A stretch of 64,000 bases of DNA from Tetragenococcus halophilus subsp. halophilus DSM 20339 (GCF_003841405.1 NZ_PXYA01000002.1:558001-622000); one strand, 5' to 3'. Counted from the first letter of the stretch, positions 30,307 through 42,420 are shown. Notes: a model not told the origin generated them from the sequence alone. Program-made: numbers and translations.

Positions 30307-32772
30307 TTACTCTTCTATTGACTCTTCTTCAACTTTTTCCAACTCTTTTGCATCTACTGTTGTCATAGTAACAACTTTGGCGTCATCCTCCATTTTCATC
30401 AAACGAACACCCAATGTTGCACGGCTTGTTTGTGAAATATCATCAACATGGAAGCGAATAATAACACCTCTGTCGGTAATCAGCATAACATCTTCATTGC
30501 CTGAAACGGTTGTTAAACCTGCTAATGGACCATTTTTTTCAGTAATATTAGCTGTTTTTATCCCTTTACCACCACGGCCTTTTACTGGATACTGATCTTC
30601 ACTGGTACGTTTACCGTAACCTTTTTCTGTAATAACCAATACCTCGTCATCTTCTTTAATAACAGAAGCACCGATCACATAGTCTTCTGATCTTAAACGA
30701 ATCCCTCGAACTCCACTAGCAGTACGTCCCATATCTCGAACTGCTTCTTCCTTAAAGGTGACAGAATAGCCATTATGAGTACCTATGATTACTACGTCAT
30801 CTCCACTGGTACTTAAAACATTAACCAGCTCATCGTCTTCTTTTAAGCCTATAGCAATTAAACCATTACTACGAATGTTTTTAAAGGATTCTACTGAAGT
30901 ACGTTTTACTACACCATATTTCGTTGTAAAGAAAAGATATTTTCTTTCTTCTGATTCATTTGGTAAAGCAATAATCGTTTGAATCCGCTCATTGGAATTG
31001 ACACCTAAGAAATTAATGACGGGGATTCCTTTAGCTGTACGTCCATATTCTGGTACTTCGTATCCTTTTGCCTTATAAACTTTTCCTGCATTAGTAAAAA
31101 ACAATAAATTGTCATGCGTAGAACAAGATACCAAGGTGGTAACAAAGTCTTGATCATGAATTCCCATACCTTGAACACCGCGTCCGCCGCGATTTTGTGT
31201 TCTAAATTCACTATTAGCTGCACGTTTAATATAGCCATTATTGGTTAAGGTAACAACGATCTCTTCTTCTTCAATTAGATCTTCGTCTTCTAAACTTAAA
31301 ACTTCACCAACCAACAATTCCGTACGACGTTTATCGCCAAAACGTTGTTCGATTTCATGTAGTTCAGTTTGAATAATTTCAATCACTCGTTCGGGTCTAG
31401 CTAAGATATCAGTTAGATCTTCGATTTGTTTTAGTAAATCTTGATATTCATTTTCGATTTTATCTCGTTCTAAACCAGTTAAGTGGCGTAAACGCATATC
31501 CAAAATCGCCTGAGACTGACGATCAGATAGTTTAAATTGCGCCATCATCGTTTCTTTAGCCTGAGCATCTGTTTCAGAACCACGAATAATTGCAATAATC
31601 TCATCAATATGATCTAAAGCAATCCGTAAACCTTCTAAAATATGAGCTCGAGCTTCAGCCTTTTGTTTTTCAAAAATTGTTCGACGAGTAATAACATCTT
31701 TCTGATGTTCTAAATAATCTTCTAAGATTTGTTTTAAGTTAAGAATCTTAGGAACACCATTTTCAATAGCTAACATGTTAAAACCAAAAGATGTTTGTAA
31801 AGCAGTCATTTTATACAGATTGTTTAAAACAACCGAAGCACTCACATCACGTCTTACATCAACAACAATTCGCATTCCTTCACGTGAAGACTCATCACGT
31901 AAGTCGGTGATGCCCTCAATTCTTTTATCTCGATGAAGTTCAGAGATTCGTTCAATCAATTTAGCTTTATTGACCATATAAGGTAATTCTGTAACCAAAA
32001 TACGTTCTTTACCATTAGCCATTTCGCTAATTTCTACTTTACCCCTTACAGTGATTGAACCCTTCCCTGTTTCATAAGCACGTCGGATACCTGATTTTCC
32101 CATCACTAAACCGCCTGTAGGAAAATCTGGACCAGGTAATACTTCCATTAATTCATTTGTCGTTACTTCTGGATTTTCAATCAAACGATCGATAGCTGCA
32201 ACGACTTCACCTAGGTTGTGCGGAGGAATATTGGTTGCCATACCTACAGCAATCCCTGTCGTGCCGTTAACCAATAAGTTAGGGAAACGGGCAGGTAATA
32301 CCTCGGGTTCTTTTTCTGTATCATCATAGTTTCCAATAAAGTCAACGGTATCTTTATTAAGATCACGCAACATTTCAACAGATAAACGACTCATACGAGC
32401 CTCTGTATAACGCATTGCCGCGGCGCCATCTCCATCAACAGAACCAAAGTTACCGTGCCCATCAACTAAAACGTAGCGATAACTAAAAGTTTGTGCCATT
32501 CTTACCATGGCTTCATAAATCGCACTATCGCCATGAGGATGGTATTTCCCCATGACATCTCCGACGATACGAGCGGATTTTTTATGCGGTTTATCCGGTG
32601 TAACCCCTAATTCACTCATACCATATAAAATTCGTCGATGGACTGGTTTTAACCCGTCACGAACATCAGGCAGCGCTCTGGCTACAATGACGCTCATCGC
32701 ATAATCGATAAAGGATCCGCGCATTTCACTTGATAAATTAATATCATGAACATGATTTTCTTGATCTCTCAA
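30307..32772 (-). CDS. gyrA: DNA gyrase subunit A
   Basis: An 821-residue subunit that cuts and rejoins DNA in gyrase. The catalytic tyrosine lies in [12 protein letters not shown]. The quinolone-resistance region reads [20 protein letters not shown], with Ser and Glu at the two positions usually mutated, so it looks wild-type. The C-terminal beta-pinwheel (with NRGGRGVQG, a GyrA-box type sequence) ends in an acidic tail. Start is TTG with AAAGGAGG. It lies 20 bases after gyrB. Confidence 0.97.
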   Translation of the reverse strand: MRDQENHVHDINLSSEMRGSFIDYAMSVIVARALPDVRDGLKPVHRRILYGMSELGVTPDKPHKKSARIVGDVMGKYHPHGDSAIYEAMVRMAQTFSYRYVLVDGHGNFGSVDGDGAAAMRYTEARMSRLSVEMLRDLNKDTVDFIGNYDDTEKEPEVLPARFPNLLVNGTTGIAVGMATNIPPHNLGEVVAAIDRLIENPEVTTNELMEVLPGPDFPTGGLVMGKSGIRRAYETGKGSITVRGKVEISEMANGKERILVTELPYMVNKAKLIERISELHRDKRIEGITDLRDESSREGMRIVVDVRRDVSASVVLNNLYKMTALQTSFGFNMLAIENGVPKILNLKQILEDYLEHQKDVITRRTIFEKQKAEARAHILEGLRIALDHIDEIIAIIRGSETDAQAKETMMAQFKLSDRQSQAILDMRLRHLTGLERDKIENEYQDLLKQIEDLTDILARPERVIEIIQTELHEIEQRFGDKRRTELLVGEVLSLEDEDLIEEEEIVVTLTNNGYIKRAANSEFRTQNRGGRGVQGMGIHDQDFVTTLVSCSTHDNLLFFTNAGKVYKAKGYEVPEYGRTAKGIPVINFLGVNSNERIQTIIALPNESEERKYLFFTTKYGVVKRTSVESFKNIRSNGLIAIGLKEDDELVNVLSTSGDDVVIIGTHNGYSVTFKEEAVRDMGRTASGVRGIRLRSEDYVIGASVIKEDDEVLVITEKGYGKRTSEDQYPVKGRGGKGIKTANITEKNGPLAGLTTVSGNEDVMLITDRGVIIRFHVDDISQTSRATLGVRLMKMEDDAKVVTMTTVDAKELEKVEEESIEE

Positions 32773-32792
32773 AATTTTTCCTCCTTTACGAT

Positions 32793-34742
<1,950 letters not shown>

Positions 34743-35864
34743 TTATACATCTTCTCCTTCTAGTTGTCCTTGGTTGATATAAAAAATTTCAGGCTCTACA
34801 GACATTTTATCTTTTACTTGTTTTAGTGTTGTCGTTGTTAAGAAAGTTTGAACTTTCCCTTCAATTGTTTCTAATAAATGTAGTTGCCTGGAATCGTCTA
34901 GTTCACTCATCACATCATCTAGTAACAAAACCGGATACTCTCCTGTTTCTTCTTTTATCAAATCAATTTCTGCTAACTTTACACTTAAGGCAGCAGTTCT
35001 TTGCTGTCCTTGAGAACCAAACGTTTGTACATCTTTTTTATTAATTAAAAAAGATAAATCGTCCCGATGGGGGCCCACTAGTGTAATTTGTCGTAAACGT
35101 TCTTTATCTTTTGTTTTTTCAATTTCCTGGGTGTAAGCTTTTTTAACTGCTTGTTCATCATTCCAGTGATCTCCAGGGATACTCGAACGATATTCAATCG
35201 TTAGTTCTTCCTTTGATTGAGTAATTTTTTGATGCAATTGGTTTGCCCAAAATTCCAAACGTTTGACAAACTGTTGACGAGCCAACAGCACTTTACTCCC
35301 GTGGTCAATCAATTGCTCCGATAAAATGTCCAAGTATAGTTTATCAGTTTGTTTATGCTCAGCCAGTTGTTTAAGATATTGATTTCGTTGTTTTAATATT
35401 TTTTGATATTGCGTAGACTCGTAAAGATAAACAGAATCAATCTGAGCAATTTCCATATCTAAAAATTTTCTTCTTCCTTGTGGGCTACCTTTGACTAAAG
35501 AAAGATCCTCTGGTGCAAATAAGATGACATTTAACTGGCCAATATAACTAGAAAGCTTTTTTTGCTCCATATGATTAACTTTTGTTTTCCGACCTTTTTT
35601 AGTCAAAAACAACTCAATTGGAACACTTGTATATTTTTTTTGAATATTGCCTTTAATAAAACTTTGATCTTTTTCCCACTGAATAAGTTCTTGTTCGTTA
35701 TTGGTTCGATGACTACGAGTTAAAGCTAGTGTATAAATACTCTCCAGCAAATTCGTTTTACCTTGAGCATTTTCACCTAAAAAAATAACAACATTTTTAT
35801 GAAAATCTACCAATAATTCATCATAATTACGAAAATTTTTAATATGTAGATTATTTAGACGCAT
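34743..35864 (-). CDS. recF: DNA replication and repair protein RecF
   Basis: A 373-residue SMC-like ATPase that helps load RecA at gaps. Walker A is GENAQGKTNLLESI, the signature region is FGSQGQQRTAALSVKLAE and Walker B is PVLLLDDVMSELD. It overlaps yaaA by 14 bases and abuts gyrB. Confidence 0.96.
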   Translation of the reverse strand: MRLNNLHIKNFRNYDELLVDFHKNVVIFLGENAQGKTNLLESIYTLALTRSHRTNNEQELIQWEKDQSFIKGNIQKKYTSVPIELFLTKKGRKTKVNHMEQKKLSSYIGQLNVILFAPEDLSLVKGSPQGRRKFLDMEIAQIDSVYLYESTQYQKILKQRNQYLKQLAEHKQTDKLYLDILSEQLIDHGSKVLLARQQFVKRLEFWANQLHQKITQSKEELTIEYRSSIPGDHWNDEQAVKKAYTQEIEKTKDKERLRQITLVGPHRDDLSFLINKKDVQTFGSQGQQRTAALSVKLAEIDLIKEETGEYPVLLLDDVMSELDDSRQLHLLETIEGKVQTFLTTTTLKQVKDKMSVEPEIFYINQGQLEGEDV

Positions 35865-36090
35865 CTTTTGTGCCCTTTTCTGTCATAAAAAAAGTACCTA
35901 TTTCAGGTATTTCAATCATTGTTCCAGCATAAAGTTTTCTTCCTCTGTGATTTTCAATTTCTCCATTAACAAAAATAGTATTTTCTTGTAAATACCATTT
36001 TGCTTGTCCACCGCTCGAAATGACATCGAGTTCTTTCAGTAATTGAGCAAGCGTCATATATTCTGTTTTCAAAATGATTTTTTCTTTCAT
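35851..36090 (-). CDS. yaaA: S4-domain RNA-binding protein YaaA
   Basis: A 79-residue S4-like protein (TLAQLLKELDVISSGGQAKW, then VNGEIENHRGRKLYAG) conserved between dnaN and recF. The ATG at 36090 has GAGGG five bases upstream; an ATG nine codons earlier lacks such a site. The family is thought to bind structured RNA; exact role not established. Confidence 0.88.
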   Translation of the reverse strand: MKEKIILKTEYMTLAQLLKELDVISSGGQAKWYLQENTIFVNGEIENHRGRKLYAGTMIEIPEIGTFFMTEKGTKDASK

Positions 36091-36211
36091 TTTATCCCTC
36101 GATTTTCTTTTCGACATATACTTATATTATACCCTTTTTTAACAAATAAAACAAATAAATCCTTCTAATTTTGTTTCTCAGAAGTTTTAACATATTTAGA
36201 TAATTTCAGCC

Positions 36212-36254
36212 TAAAACAAAAAGAAGAGCTTAGAATTTAATCTAAGCCCTTCTT
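36212..36254 (-). terminator. Terminator downstream of dnaN
   Basis: Minus strand: AAGAAGGGCTTAGA and TCTAAGCTCTTCTT arms with a 6-base loop, then a T-rich run. It separates dnaN from the yaaA-recF-gyrB genes. Confidence 0.85.
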
Positions 36255-36275
36255 AAGTTAAAAAGTATATTTTTA

Positions 36276-37406
36276 TTAATTGGTCCGTACCGGTGTGATC
36301 AGTTGTAAGAAATCACCTTGACCTTCTGTAGGTTCCAAGGTAAAAGGTCGAACAGCTGAAATAAAGCAAATCCGTATTGTTGTATTTCCAAAAGCACGTA
36401 ATGCATCTTTCATATAATCAGGGTTGAAAGAAATTTCTAATGGATCACCAGAAACTTTTTCATATTTTAAATCTTCTTCTACTTTACCGACTTCTGGTGA
36501 ATTTCCATGTAAAACAACACTATTTTCTGTAATTTGCAGGCGAACAATATTATTACGACTTTCATGAGAAAGTAAAGAAGCCCGTTCAATAGCTGATAAA
36601 AGACCAGAAACATCAAATTCAATTTCGGTATTAAAAGAAGATGGGATTAAACGGTCTGTATCTGGATATTTTCCTTCAAGCAGACGTGAATAAAATTTCA
36701 TCGTTTCGGTTTCAAATAGGACTTGATTTTCCATGATACTAATTTTAACTGTATCTTCTTCATCAGTTAAGGAGCGAGATAATTCAACCAAACTTTTTCC
36801 TGGAATAACAATATCAAATTCCTCTGTGTCATTTTCTAATGGGATAGTTCGTTGGCTGAGACGATGTGAATCAGTCGCTACAGCCAATAAACGATTATTT
36901 TGTAGTGTAAAATGAACCCCGGTTAAAATAGGACGACTTTCGTGTTGCGAAACAGAAAAAACCGTCTCGTTAATCAATTTATTTAACATATCAGCAGGTA
37001 ATTGAATTTCCCTTTGTCGATCTACTGCTGGTAAATGTGGATAACTTTCTGAGTCTAGTCCATTAACCAAGAAGTTTGCTTTTCCAGAAGTAATTTCTAC
37101 TTGATTATTATCCAAAACCTCTAAAGTAACATGATCTTCGGGCAATCGCCGGATAATTTCATTAAAAAAACGTGCTTGTAAAACAATACTTCCCGTACTT
37201 TCAATGTTCATTTTAGCTTTTTCATCATCAGAACTTAAAAAAGATTCAATTGAAATATCGGCATTACTTCCTGTTAGGGTTAAACCATTATTAGCCAAAT
37301 CAATTTTTACTCCTGTAAGTATAGGCATCGTTGTTTTGGTAGAAATAGCACGTTGTACTGTTTGTAATTGTTGGGTAAAAGCTGTTCGGTTTAATGTTAC
37401 TTTCAT
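36276..37406 (-). CDS. dnaN: DNA polymerase III beta subunit (sliding clamp)
   Basis: A 376-residue three-domain clamp. N-terminus MKVTLNRTAFTQQLQTVQRA; the C-terminal end (FNPDYMKDALRAFG, then QLITPVRT) is typical. AAAGGAG before ATG. Separated from dnaA by a 158-bp gap rich in DnaA boxes. Confidence 0.97.
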   Translation of the reverse strand: MKVTLNRTAFTQQLQTVQRAISTKTTMPILTGVKIDLANNGLTLTGSNADISIESFLSSDDEKAKMNIESTGSIVLQARFFNEIIRRLPEDHVTLEVLDNNQVEITSGKANFLVNGLDSESYPHLPAVDRQREIQLPADMLNKLINETVFSVSQHESRPILTGVHFTLQNNRLLAVATDSHRLSQRTIPLENDTEEFDIVIPGKSLVELSRSLTDEEDTVKISIMENQVLFETETMKFYSRLLEGKYPDTDRLIPSSFNTEIEFDVSGLLSAIERASLLSHESRNNIVRLQITENSVVLHGNSPEVGKVEEDLKYEKVSGDPLEISFNPDYMKDALRAFGNTTIRICFISAVRPFTLEPTEGQGDFLQLITPVRTN

Positions 37407-37564
37407 AAATAGGCACTCCTTTATATATTATATTAATAAAAAAATCGCAGTAATAGTAGAGCAGTGAATATTGTGGATAACTATAAAAAACAAGGGAAAT
37501 TAATACTTTTCCACCTGTGGAAAAGTTGTGGATATCTTTTTGATTTTTCCCACATTTATACACA
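37407..37564. promoter_or_regulatory. DnaA-box cluster between dnaA and dnaN
   Basis: One perfect box TGTGGATAA (37472-37480) and near-matches: TTTTCCACC (about 37507), TGTGGAAAA (37516-37524), TGTGGATAT (37527-37535) and TTATACACA (37557-37565). With the cluster upstream of dnaA this forms the bipartite origin layout known from B. subtilis. It also contains the dnaN leader. Confidence 0.75.
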
Positions 37565-38899
37565 TCATTGCATCAAGTGATTTTTTATCTCTTTAATTTC
37601 TGATTGTGCTTTTTCGTCTTCTTCCATTAATTTTTGAACTTTTTCATAAGCATGGATAACAGTTGTATGATCTTTCCCTCCAAAATCAGCTCCGATTTTA
37701 GGCAAGGAATAATCTGTTAATTCTCTACATAAATACATAGCGATTTGACGAGGGACAACAATACTTTTTGTACGTTTTTTGCCGGTTAAATCACTAACGT
37801 TCAAATGGTAGTAATCAGCAACTTCTTCTTGTACTTGTTCAACAGTAAGTTGACTTAAATTTGTTCCGATTTTGAGCGCTTTTAAAGCTTCCGCTGCTAA
37901 ACTAGTTGTGATATCAGAACTTTGGATGGCAGCATAAGCTTGGACTCGCACTAAAGCTCCTTCTAGTTCTCGAATATTAGAATCAATTTGACCGGCAATA
38001 TAACTTAAAGCATCGTCTGGAATTTCTAAATTTTCGGCTTCTGCTTTTTTACGTAAGATAGCAGTCCGAGTTTCTAAATCTGGCGGGGTAATATCTACTG
38101 ATAACCCCCAAGCAAAGCGCGAGACAAGTCGCTGTGGCAAGGTAGGGATTTCATTAGGTAAACGGTCACTTGTTAATACGATCTGTTTATTATTTCTGTA
38201 TAACTCTTCAAATGTATTAAAAAATTCTTCTTGTGTACCTTCTTTATTAACTAAAAATTGAATATCATCTACAAGTAATAAATCCATTGTACGATATTCA
38301 TTCCGAAATTCTTCCATCTTATTATTTTGAATAGAACTAATAAAGTCATTAGTGAAATTTTCACTCGAAACATATTTAATCTTGGCATTAGGGTGAGTCA
38401 CAAGCATTTGATGACCAATCGCCTGCATCAAATGGGTCTTTCCTAAACCAACACCGCCGTAGAAAAAGAGAGGATTATAGATAGAAGCCGGTTCTTCAGC
38501 AACAACTAAAGCAGCAGCATGAGCCATCTGATTACCTTTACCAATAACAAAGGTATCAAAAGTATATTTTGAATTGAGCATTGTTTTATGTTCAGGAACT
38601 TTGGGTGTTTCTTCTTCAGGTTCTACTTCTTTTTGCTTATAACGCTCTGCTTCATCTGGCGTTACAAAAGTAGGAAGAATTTCTTCTCCGCTCATCATAA
38701 AGAAAGTTTCAAGAATTTTTCCAGCTAAATTTTTTTCCCAATAATTTTTCTGAACTGTTGTGGGAACTTCGATAATTAGTTGGTTATCGTAATATGAAAT
38801 AGGTTTTGCAGGTTCAATCCAGGTATTATAACTCACTGGATTCATCTCTTTTCTATAACTATCTTGCAGTTCTTTCCATATTGTTTCCAGAGATGGCAT
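37565..38899 (-). CDS. dnaA: Chromosomal replication initiator protein DnaA
   Basis: A 444-residue initiator. Domain I (about 1-80), a short linker rich in Glu and Pro, the AAA+ domain with Walker A GGVGLGKTHLM, Walker B LLLVDDIQFL, and the C-terminal DNA-binding domain (FGGKDHTTVIHAYEKV). It is read away from the oriC cluster and is likely self-regulated through upstream boxes. Confidence 0.98.
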   Translation of the reverse strand: MPSLETIWKELQDSYRKEMNPVSYNTWIEPAKPISYYDNQLIIEVPTTVQKNYWEKNLAGKILETFFMMSGEEILPTFVTPDEAERYKQKEVEPEEETPKVPEHKTMLNSKYTFDTFVIGKGNQMAHAAALVVAEEPASIYNPLFFYGGVGLGKTHLMQAIGHQMLVTHPNAKIKYVSSENFTNDFISSIQNNKMEEFRNEYRTMDLLLVDDIQFLVNKEGTQEEFFNTFEELYRNNKQIVLTSDRLPNEIPTLPQRLVSRFAWGLSVDITPPDLETRTAILRKKAEAENLEIPDDALSYIAGQIDSNIRELEGALVRVQAYAAIQSSDITTSLAAEALKALKIGTNLSQLTVEQVQEEVADYYHLNVSDLTGKKRTKSIVVPRQIAMYLCRELTDYSLPKIGADFGGKDHTTVIHAYEKVQKLMEEDEKAQSEIKEIKNHLMQ

Positions 38900-39431
38900 A
38901 GCAAATCCTCCTATAATAAATTAATCGAGATAGTATTAATTTATCATGGATTTTAAAAGTTTTCCACAGCTATAAAAGAAAAAGGGAAATAATTTTTTCC
39001 ACACTGTGCACAAAAAAAATAAATGAAAAATTCCCAAGGTGCAAAATTAATTATCCACAGCTTTATATTTTTGTGGGCATTTTCTCTTTTCCACTTTTTT
39101 TCCACAGAAATAAGCGGAAAAAACTTGTTGATGTAAAAGCATTTATGAGATATATCCACAAAGTTGTTCGCAGCTGTGGAAAACTTTTTCCAGATATGTT
39201 TAGTTGTGTATAAACTGGGGAAATTCATGAGGATCTTTTTATATGTGGATAACTAAAAATTTTTAGTTATCCCAAGTTTGTAAACAAAAAAATGTGGATA
39301 ACTAAGGTGAAAAAATTCAATAATAAGCAAGAAAAATAGGATTTTTTGTTGACAAAATAGGCAGATAGTCGATATACTATCAAAGTATGTCGTATAGACT
39401 TAAATTAGAAACCTTGATGGAGGTGGAATAG
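38900..39431. other. oriC: Chromosomal replication origin (oriC)
   Basis: The dnaA-rpmH intergenic region holds perfect DnaA boxes at 39051-39059, 39244-39252 and 39293-39301. Near-perfect ones are at 38960-38968, 38996-39004, 39098-39106, 39152-39160, 39175-39183 and 39205-39213. The stretch 39253-39350 is very AT-rich and is the candidate unwinding element. Flanking genes diverge from here, and gene orientation switches to mostly minus on the left and mostly plus on the right. Confidence 0.95.
39349..39378 (+). promoter_or_regulatory. Promoter of rpmH
   Basis: TTGACA (39349-39354), 18-base spacer, TATACT (39373-39378), at the right edge of oriC. Confidence 0.85.
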
Positions 39432-39566
39432 ATGAAAAGAACATACCAACCTAATAAACGTAAACACCAAAAAGTTCACGGTTTTCGTAAACGTATGAGC
39501 ACAAAAAACGGACGCCACGTCATTGCTAGTCGTCGTCGTAAAGGCAGAAAGGTTCTTTCTGCATAA
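39432..39566 (+). CDS. rpmH: 50S ribosomal protein L34
   Basis: A 44-residue highly basic protein beginning [18 protein letters not shown] and ending [11 protein letters not shown], the full L34 pattern. GGAGG lies upstream of the ATG. It has its own promoter and a strong terminator before rnpA. Confidence 0.98.
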   Translation: MKRTYQPNKRKHQKVHGFRKRMSTKNGRHVIASRRRKGRKVLSA

Positions 39567-39567
39567 G

Positions 39568-39593
39568 CCACTGAGCTTTCAGTGGTTTTTTTT
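39568..39593 (+). terminator. Terminator after rpmH
   Basis: CCACTGA-GCTT-TCAGTGG followed by eight T, immediately after the stop. Confidence 0.95.
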
Positions 39594-39647
39594 ATTCTTT
39601 TTTATACAAAGTTTTTTGTATAAGGGATGATTCATCTTTGCAAGTTA

Positions 39648-39656
39648 TGGTATTAT
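39648..39656 (+). promoter_or_regulatory. Extended -10 promoter for rnpA-yidC-jag
   Basis: TG-G-TATTAT with no clear -35, 44 bases before rnpA. A hairpin (TATACAAA-GTTT-TTTGTATA, 39603-39622) lies between the rpmH terminator and this site. Confidence 0.5.
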
Positions 39657-39699
39657 TTAGAAGTGAGTAGCTAGAATAGAAGGAATTGATGAAAAGGAC

Positions 39700-40035
39700 A
39701 TGAGAAAGTCTTATCGCGTAAAAAAAGAAAAAGAGTTTCAATATGTTTTTAAAAATGGAAAATCATATGCGAATAAAAAGTTTGTAGTCTATGTATTAGT
39801 GAAAGAGCAACCTCATTTTCGTGTAGGAATTTCTGTCGGTAAAAAAATAGGAAATGCGGTTACACGTAACGCTGTTAAACGTAAGATTCGCGCAAGTATC
39901 TATGAAATGAAAGACAGGATCGATCCTTCGCTTGATTTTCTTGTTATTGCACGTCCGTCCGTTTCAAATTTATCTTCCAAGGAAGTGTACTCGAATTTAT
40001 TACATGTCTTCAAGTTATCGAAGATTATTAAATAA
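39700..40035 (+). CDS. rnpA: Ribonuclease P protein component
   Basis: A 111-residue basic protein that assists the RNase P RNA in tRNA 5' maturation. Core motifs: [19 protein letters not shown] and the RNR box [14 protein letters not shown]. The ribosome binding site is weak and close (AAAGGA). It ends 20 bases before the yidC start. Confidence 0.96.
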   Translation: MRKSYRVKKEKEFQYVFKNGKSYANKKFVVYVLVKEQPHFRVGISVGKKIGNAVTRNAVKRKIRASIYEMKDRIDPSLDFLVIARPSVSNLSSKEVYSNLLHVFKLSKIIK

Positions 40036-40054
40036 ACGAAAGGAAAATTGTTCA

Positions 40055-40897
40055 GTGAAAAAAAGAAAACGTCTACTACTGATTTTAGGACTTATTTCAT
40101 TAGTGGTATTTTTATCCGCTTGTGCTATGACAAATGAAGTGACATCTGAAAGTACTGGTTTTTGGGATCGCTACATTGTTTACACTTTTGCTCAAGTAAT
40201 CCAATGGTTGTCTCTTGGAGGAAACCGTGGCATAGGGATTATTTTATTTACAATAATTGTAAGGATTATTTTATTCCCACTAATGAACTTTCAAACGAAA
40301 AGTATGCGAAAAACGCAGGAAGTGCAGCCTAAAATCACTGCATTACAAGAGAAATATTCTTCAAAAGATACAGAAACACAACAGAAATTACGTGAAGAGC
40401 AACAAAAATTGTATCAAGAACATGGGGTAAACCCTTATGCTGGATGTTTACCACTTTTAGTACAAATGCCGATCCTTATGGCAGTTTATCAAGCGATCTC
40501 TCGCGTACCAGAGTTAAGAGAGGGAAGCTTTTTATGGCTTCGCGTACTAGGAGAGCCTGACCCCTATTATATATTACCTGTTCTTGCCGGGATTTTTACT
40601 TTTTTAAGTACATATCTTTCAAGTATGAGTCAAGTAAATCCTAACTCTAGTGTTAAGATCATGAACTATGTGATGCCGATAATGATTTTGGTTATGGCAA
40701 CAAATTTGCCGGGTGCTTTATCGTTATATTGGGTTATTTCAAATGCTTTTCAGGTTGGACAAACATTGTTGATCAACAATCCATTTAAAATTCGTCGTGA
40801 ACGTCAAGAGGCAGAGCGTCAAGCAAAACAACGTGAACGCGAGTTGGAAAAAACTAAGTATCCAGGTAAAAAACAACGACATAAAAAACGTAAATAA
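40055..40897 (+). CDS. yidC: Membrane protein insertase YidC (lipoprotein form)
   Basis: A 280-residue YidC/Oxa1 family insertase. GTG at 40055 is chosen because it gives a signal peptide with lipobox LSAC (residues about 8-24) and has AAAGGAAAA upstream. About five membrane segments follow, with the family pattern GCLPLLVQMPILMAVYQAI and LPGALSLYWVISNAFQ. The C-terminal tail is strongly basic, as in ribosome-binding YidC2 types. Confidence 0.95.
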   Translation: MKKRKRLLLILGLISLVVFLSACAMTNEVTSESTGFWDRYIVYTFAQVIQWLSLGGNRGIGIILFTIIVRIILFPLMNFQTKSMRKTQEVQPKITALQEKYSSKDTETQQKLREEQQKLYQEHGVNPYAGCLPLLVQMPILMAVYQAISRVPELREGSFLWLRVLGEPDPYYILPVLAGIFTFLSTYLSSMSQVNPNSSVKIMNYVMPIMILVMATNLPGALSLYWVISNAFQVGQTLLINNPFKIRRERQEAERQAKQRERELEKTKYPGKKQRHKKRK

Positions 40898-40917
40898 TCC
40901 AGAAAGGAGAGTTATTT

Positions 40918-41685
40918 ATGCCAATTTATGAAGGACAAAGTGTGGAAGACGCGATACAAAATGGGTTAAAGGCACTTGGTGTGACTCAAGATGAAGTACA
41001 AACTACGATTATTGAAGAAGGTAAAAAAGGTTTTTTAGGTGTAGGTAAAAAGAATGCGCAAGTATCATTAGAATACATGGCAAAACAAGAAACTGAAAAT
41101 AATTCTGAGACAGTAAACGAAACAGAAGCAGATAATGAAAAATCGTCAGAAGAAATTGAGACAGTGGAAGAAGTTTCAGATAAGGAAGCTGAACAAGCAG
41201 AAAAACTATCTGAAGGTTTAGATGATCAAGAAGCACTAACACAGTTGGGCATTTATCTAACAGATATAACTAAAGAATTGAATGCACCAGCAACGATAAA
41301 AACTAGCCGGGATGCTGGCAGAATTGTTTTTGATTTAGATACTTCTAAAAAAGGTCTTTTGATCGGACGACATGGTAAAACACTCAATGCTTTGCAGTAT
41401 TTGGCTCAAGTATATATTCATCGAATTGCTAAAGATAAACTTCCTATCGTGGTAAATGTAGGAAATTACCGACAAAAACGTGAAGATATTTTAGAAAGTT
41501 TGGCTGAAAGAACAGCGGAAAAAGTAGATCGTACAGGTATGCCAGCATTTTTAGAACCTATGCCAGCATTTGAAAGAAAGCACATCCATGCTGTTTTAAG
41601 TAAAAAAAGTTACGTTACTACTCATTCTGAAGGAGACGAGCCTTATCGTTACTTAGTTGTTGAACCAGCTAAAAAGTACTATTAA
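40918..41685 (+). CDS. jag: RNA-binding protein Jag/KhpB (EloR)
   Basis: A 255-residue protein: Jag_N domain (1-50, with KKGFLGVGKKNAQVSLE), an acidic Glu/Asp-rich linker (about 55-105), a KH-type domain (about 110-185, GLLIGRHGKTLNALQYL) and R3H (MPAFERKHIHAVL, about 215-250). In streptococci it works with KhpA to control cell elongation. AAAGGAGA before ATG. Confidence 0.94.
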   Translation: MPIYEGQSVEDAIQNGLKALGVTQDEVQTTIIEEGKKGFLGVGKKNAQVSLEYMAKQETENNSETVNETEADNEKSSEEIETVEEVSDKEAEQAEKLSEGLDDQEALTQLGIYLTDITKELNAPATIKTSRDAGRIVFDLDTSKKGLLIGRHGKTLNALQYLAQVYIHRIAKDKLPIVVNVGNYRQKREDILESLAERTAEKVDRTGMPAFLEPMPAFERKHIHAVLSKKSYVTTHSEGDEPYRYLVVEPAKKYY

Positions 41686-41714
41686 GTCAATTTATCTCTG
41701 AAAAACTTATATTG

Positions 41715-41763
41715 AACGCTTTTCTTATGTCTATAATTTGATCATAAGAGAAGCGTTTTTTGT
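41715..41763 (+). terminator. Terminator of the rnpA-yidC-jag unit
   Basis: AACGCTTTTCTTATG and CATAAGAGAAGCGTT arms (one G-T pair), then six T. Confidence 0.9.
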
Positions 41764-41802
41764 TATGAACCATAATTAATAGGACATTTTATTAATAGGC
41801 GT

Positions 41803-41907
41803 TTGACTTCATTTCTATTTTTAAGTATAGTTTACCTAGATCATTCTTATCAGAGCTATTACTTTGGTAAAAAAGAGAAGCTGTATTTTCGACAGCTTCT
41901 TTTTTTA
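41803..41907 (+). ncRNA. Candidate small RNA: promoter and terminator about 70 nt apart
   Basis: TTGACT (41803-41808), a 17-base spacer and TATAGT (41826-41831) predict a start near 41838. A hairpin (GAAGCTGT/ACAGCTTC, 41877-41899) plus seven or more T would end the transcript at about 41907. No open reading frame of note fits between. The same hairpin can also end the convergent ybjQ transcript, so the terminator alone is not proof. Confidence 0.4.
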
Positions 41908-42216
41908 TCCACCAATCGTTGATTGGGTAAATTGAACGACAGTGCCATAGGCAAAAATTTCAAAGAAGGGACCGTTATCACCATTGATTCTTTCATGTTC
42001 GAAATGGCAATTGATGACGGCATTTGCTCCATAAGCAAATGCTTTTTCTTTTAATTGGTAGCCGACTTCTTTTAAAGCTTCATTTGGATCAAAATCAGGG
42101 TCAAAAATATCAACGGTAAATCTTTCTGCAACAAAAACCAGATCTCTTACGATATAAGGTTTGTTGACATTTCCAGTAGATAATAAAATCCGTTCGACGC
42201 GTTCTTCATGTTCCAT
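41905..42216 (-). CDS. ybjQ: YbjQ/UPF0145 family protein
   Basis: A 103-residue protein of the YbjQ (heavy-metal-binding-domain-like) family, with the KEKAFAYGANAVINCHFE element near the middle. Function unknown; a pentameric fold is known for the family. GAGGG lies six bases before ATG. Confidence 0.82.
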   Translation of the reverse strand: MEHEERVERILLSTGNVNKPYIVRDLVFVAERFTVDIFDPDFDPNEALKEVGYQLKEKAFAYGANAVINCHFEHERINGDNGPFFEIFAYGTVVQFTQSTIGG

Positions 42217-42304
42217 AATGAACCCTCTTTTCTCCTTATTGTTAATCTTATTTTAGCTTTTTTTTAAGTTAATGGCAAAAGTTTCTAGTAAAAAATCAGA
42301 ATGC

Positions 42305-42333
42305 TTGATAACATCACTAAATTATGCTAATCT
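42305..42333 (+). promoter_or_regulatory. Promoter of mnmE-mnmG
   Basis: TTGATA (42305-42310), 17-base spacer, TAATCT (42328-42333). Confidence 0.65.
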
Positions 42334-42361
42334 AAAGCCATAATTTTATAGATAAGCAGTC

Positions 42362-42420
42362 AAAGTGCGAAGTCTATCCATGTAGAAAAATGGGTGGAGT
42401 GGGCACTTTTTTTTGTGCGA
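42362..42420 (+). promoter_or_regulatory. Attenuator-like leader upstream of mnmE
   Basis: Within the predicted leader, AAAGTGC (42362-42368) pairs with GCACTTT (42403-42409), enclosing an inner CCAT/ATGG pairing, and runs into eight T, so it has the form of a terminator before the coding region. The GCAC can also pair with a second GTGC just after the T-run (42415-42418), giving a competing hairpin. Confidence 0.5.

Noticed and set aside
30307-32772. Quinolone-resistance changes in gyrA
   Set aside because: The [10 protein letters not shown] region carries the susceptible-type Ser and Glu.
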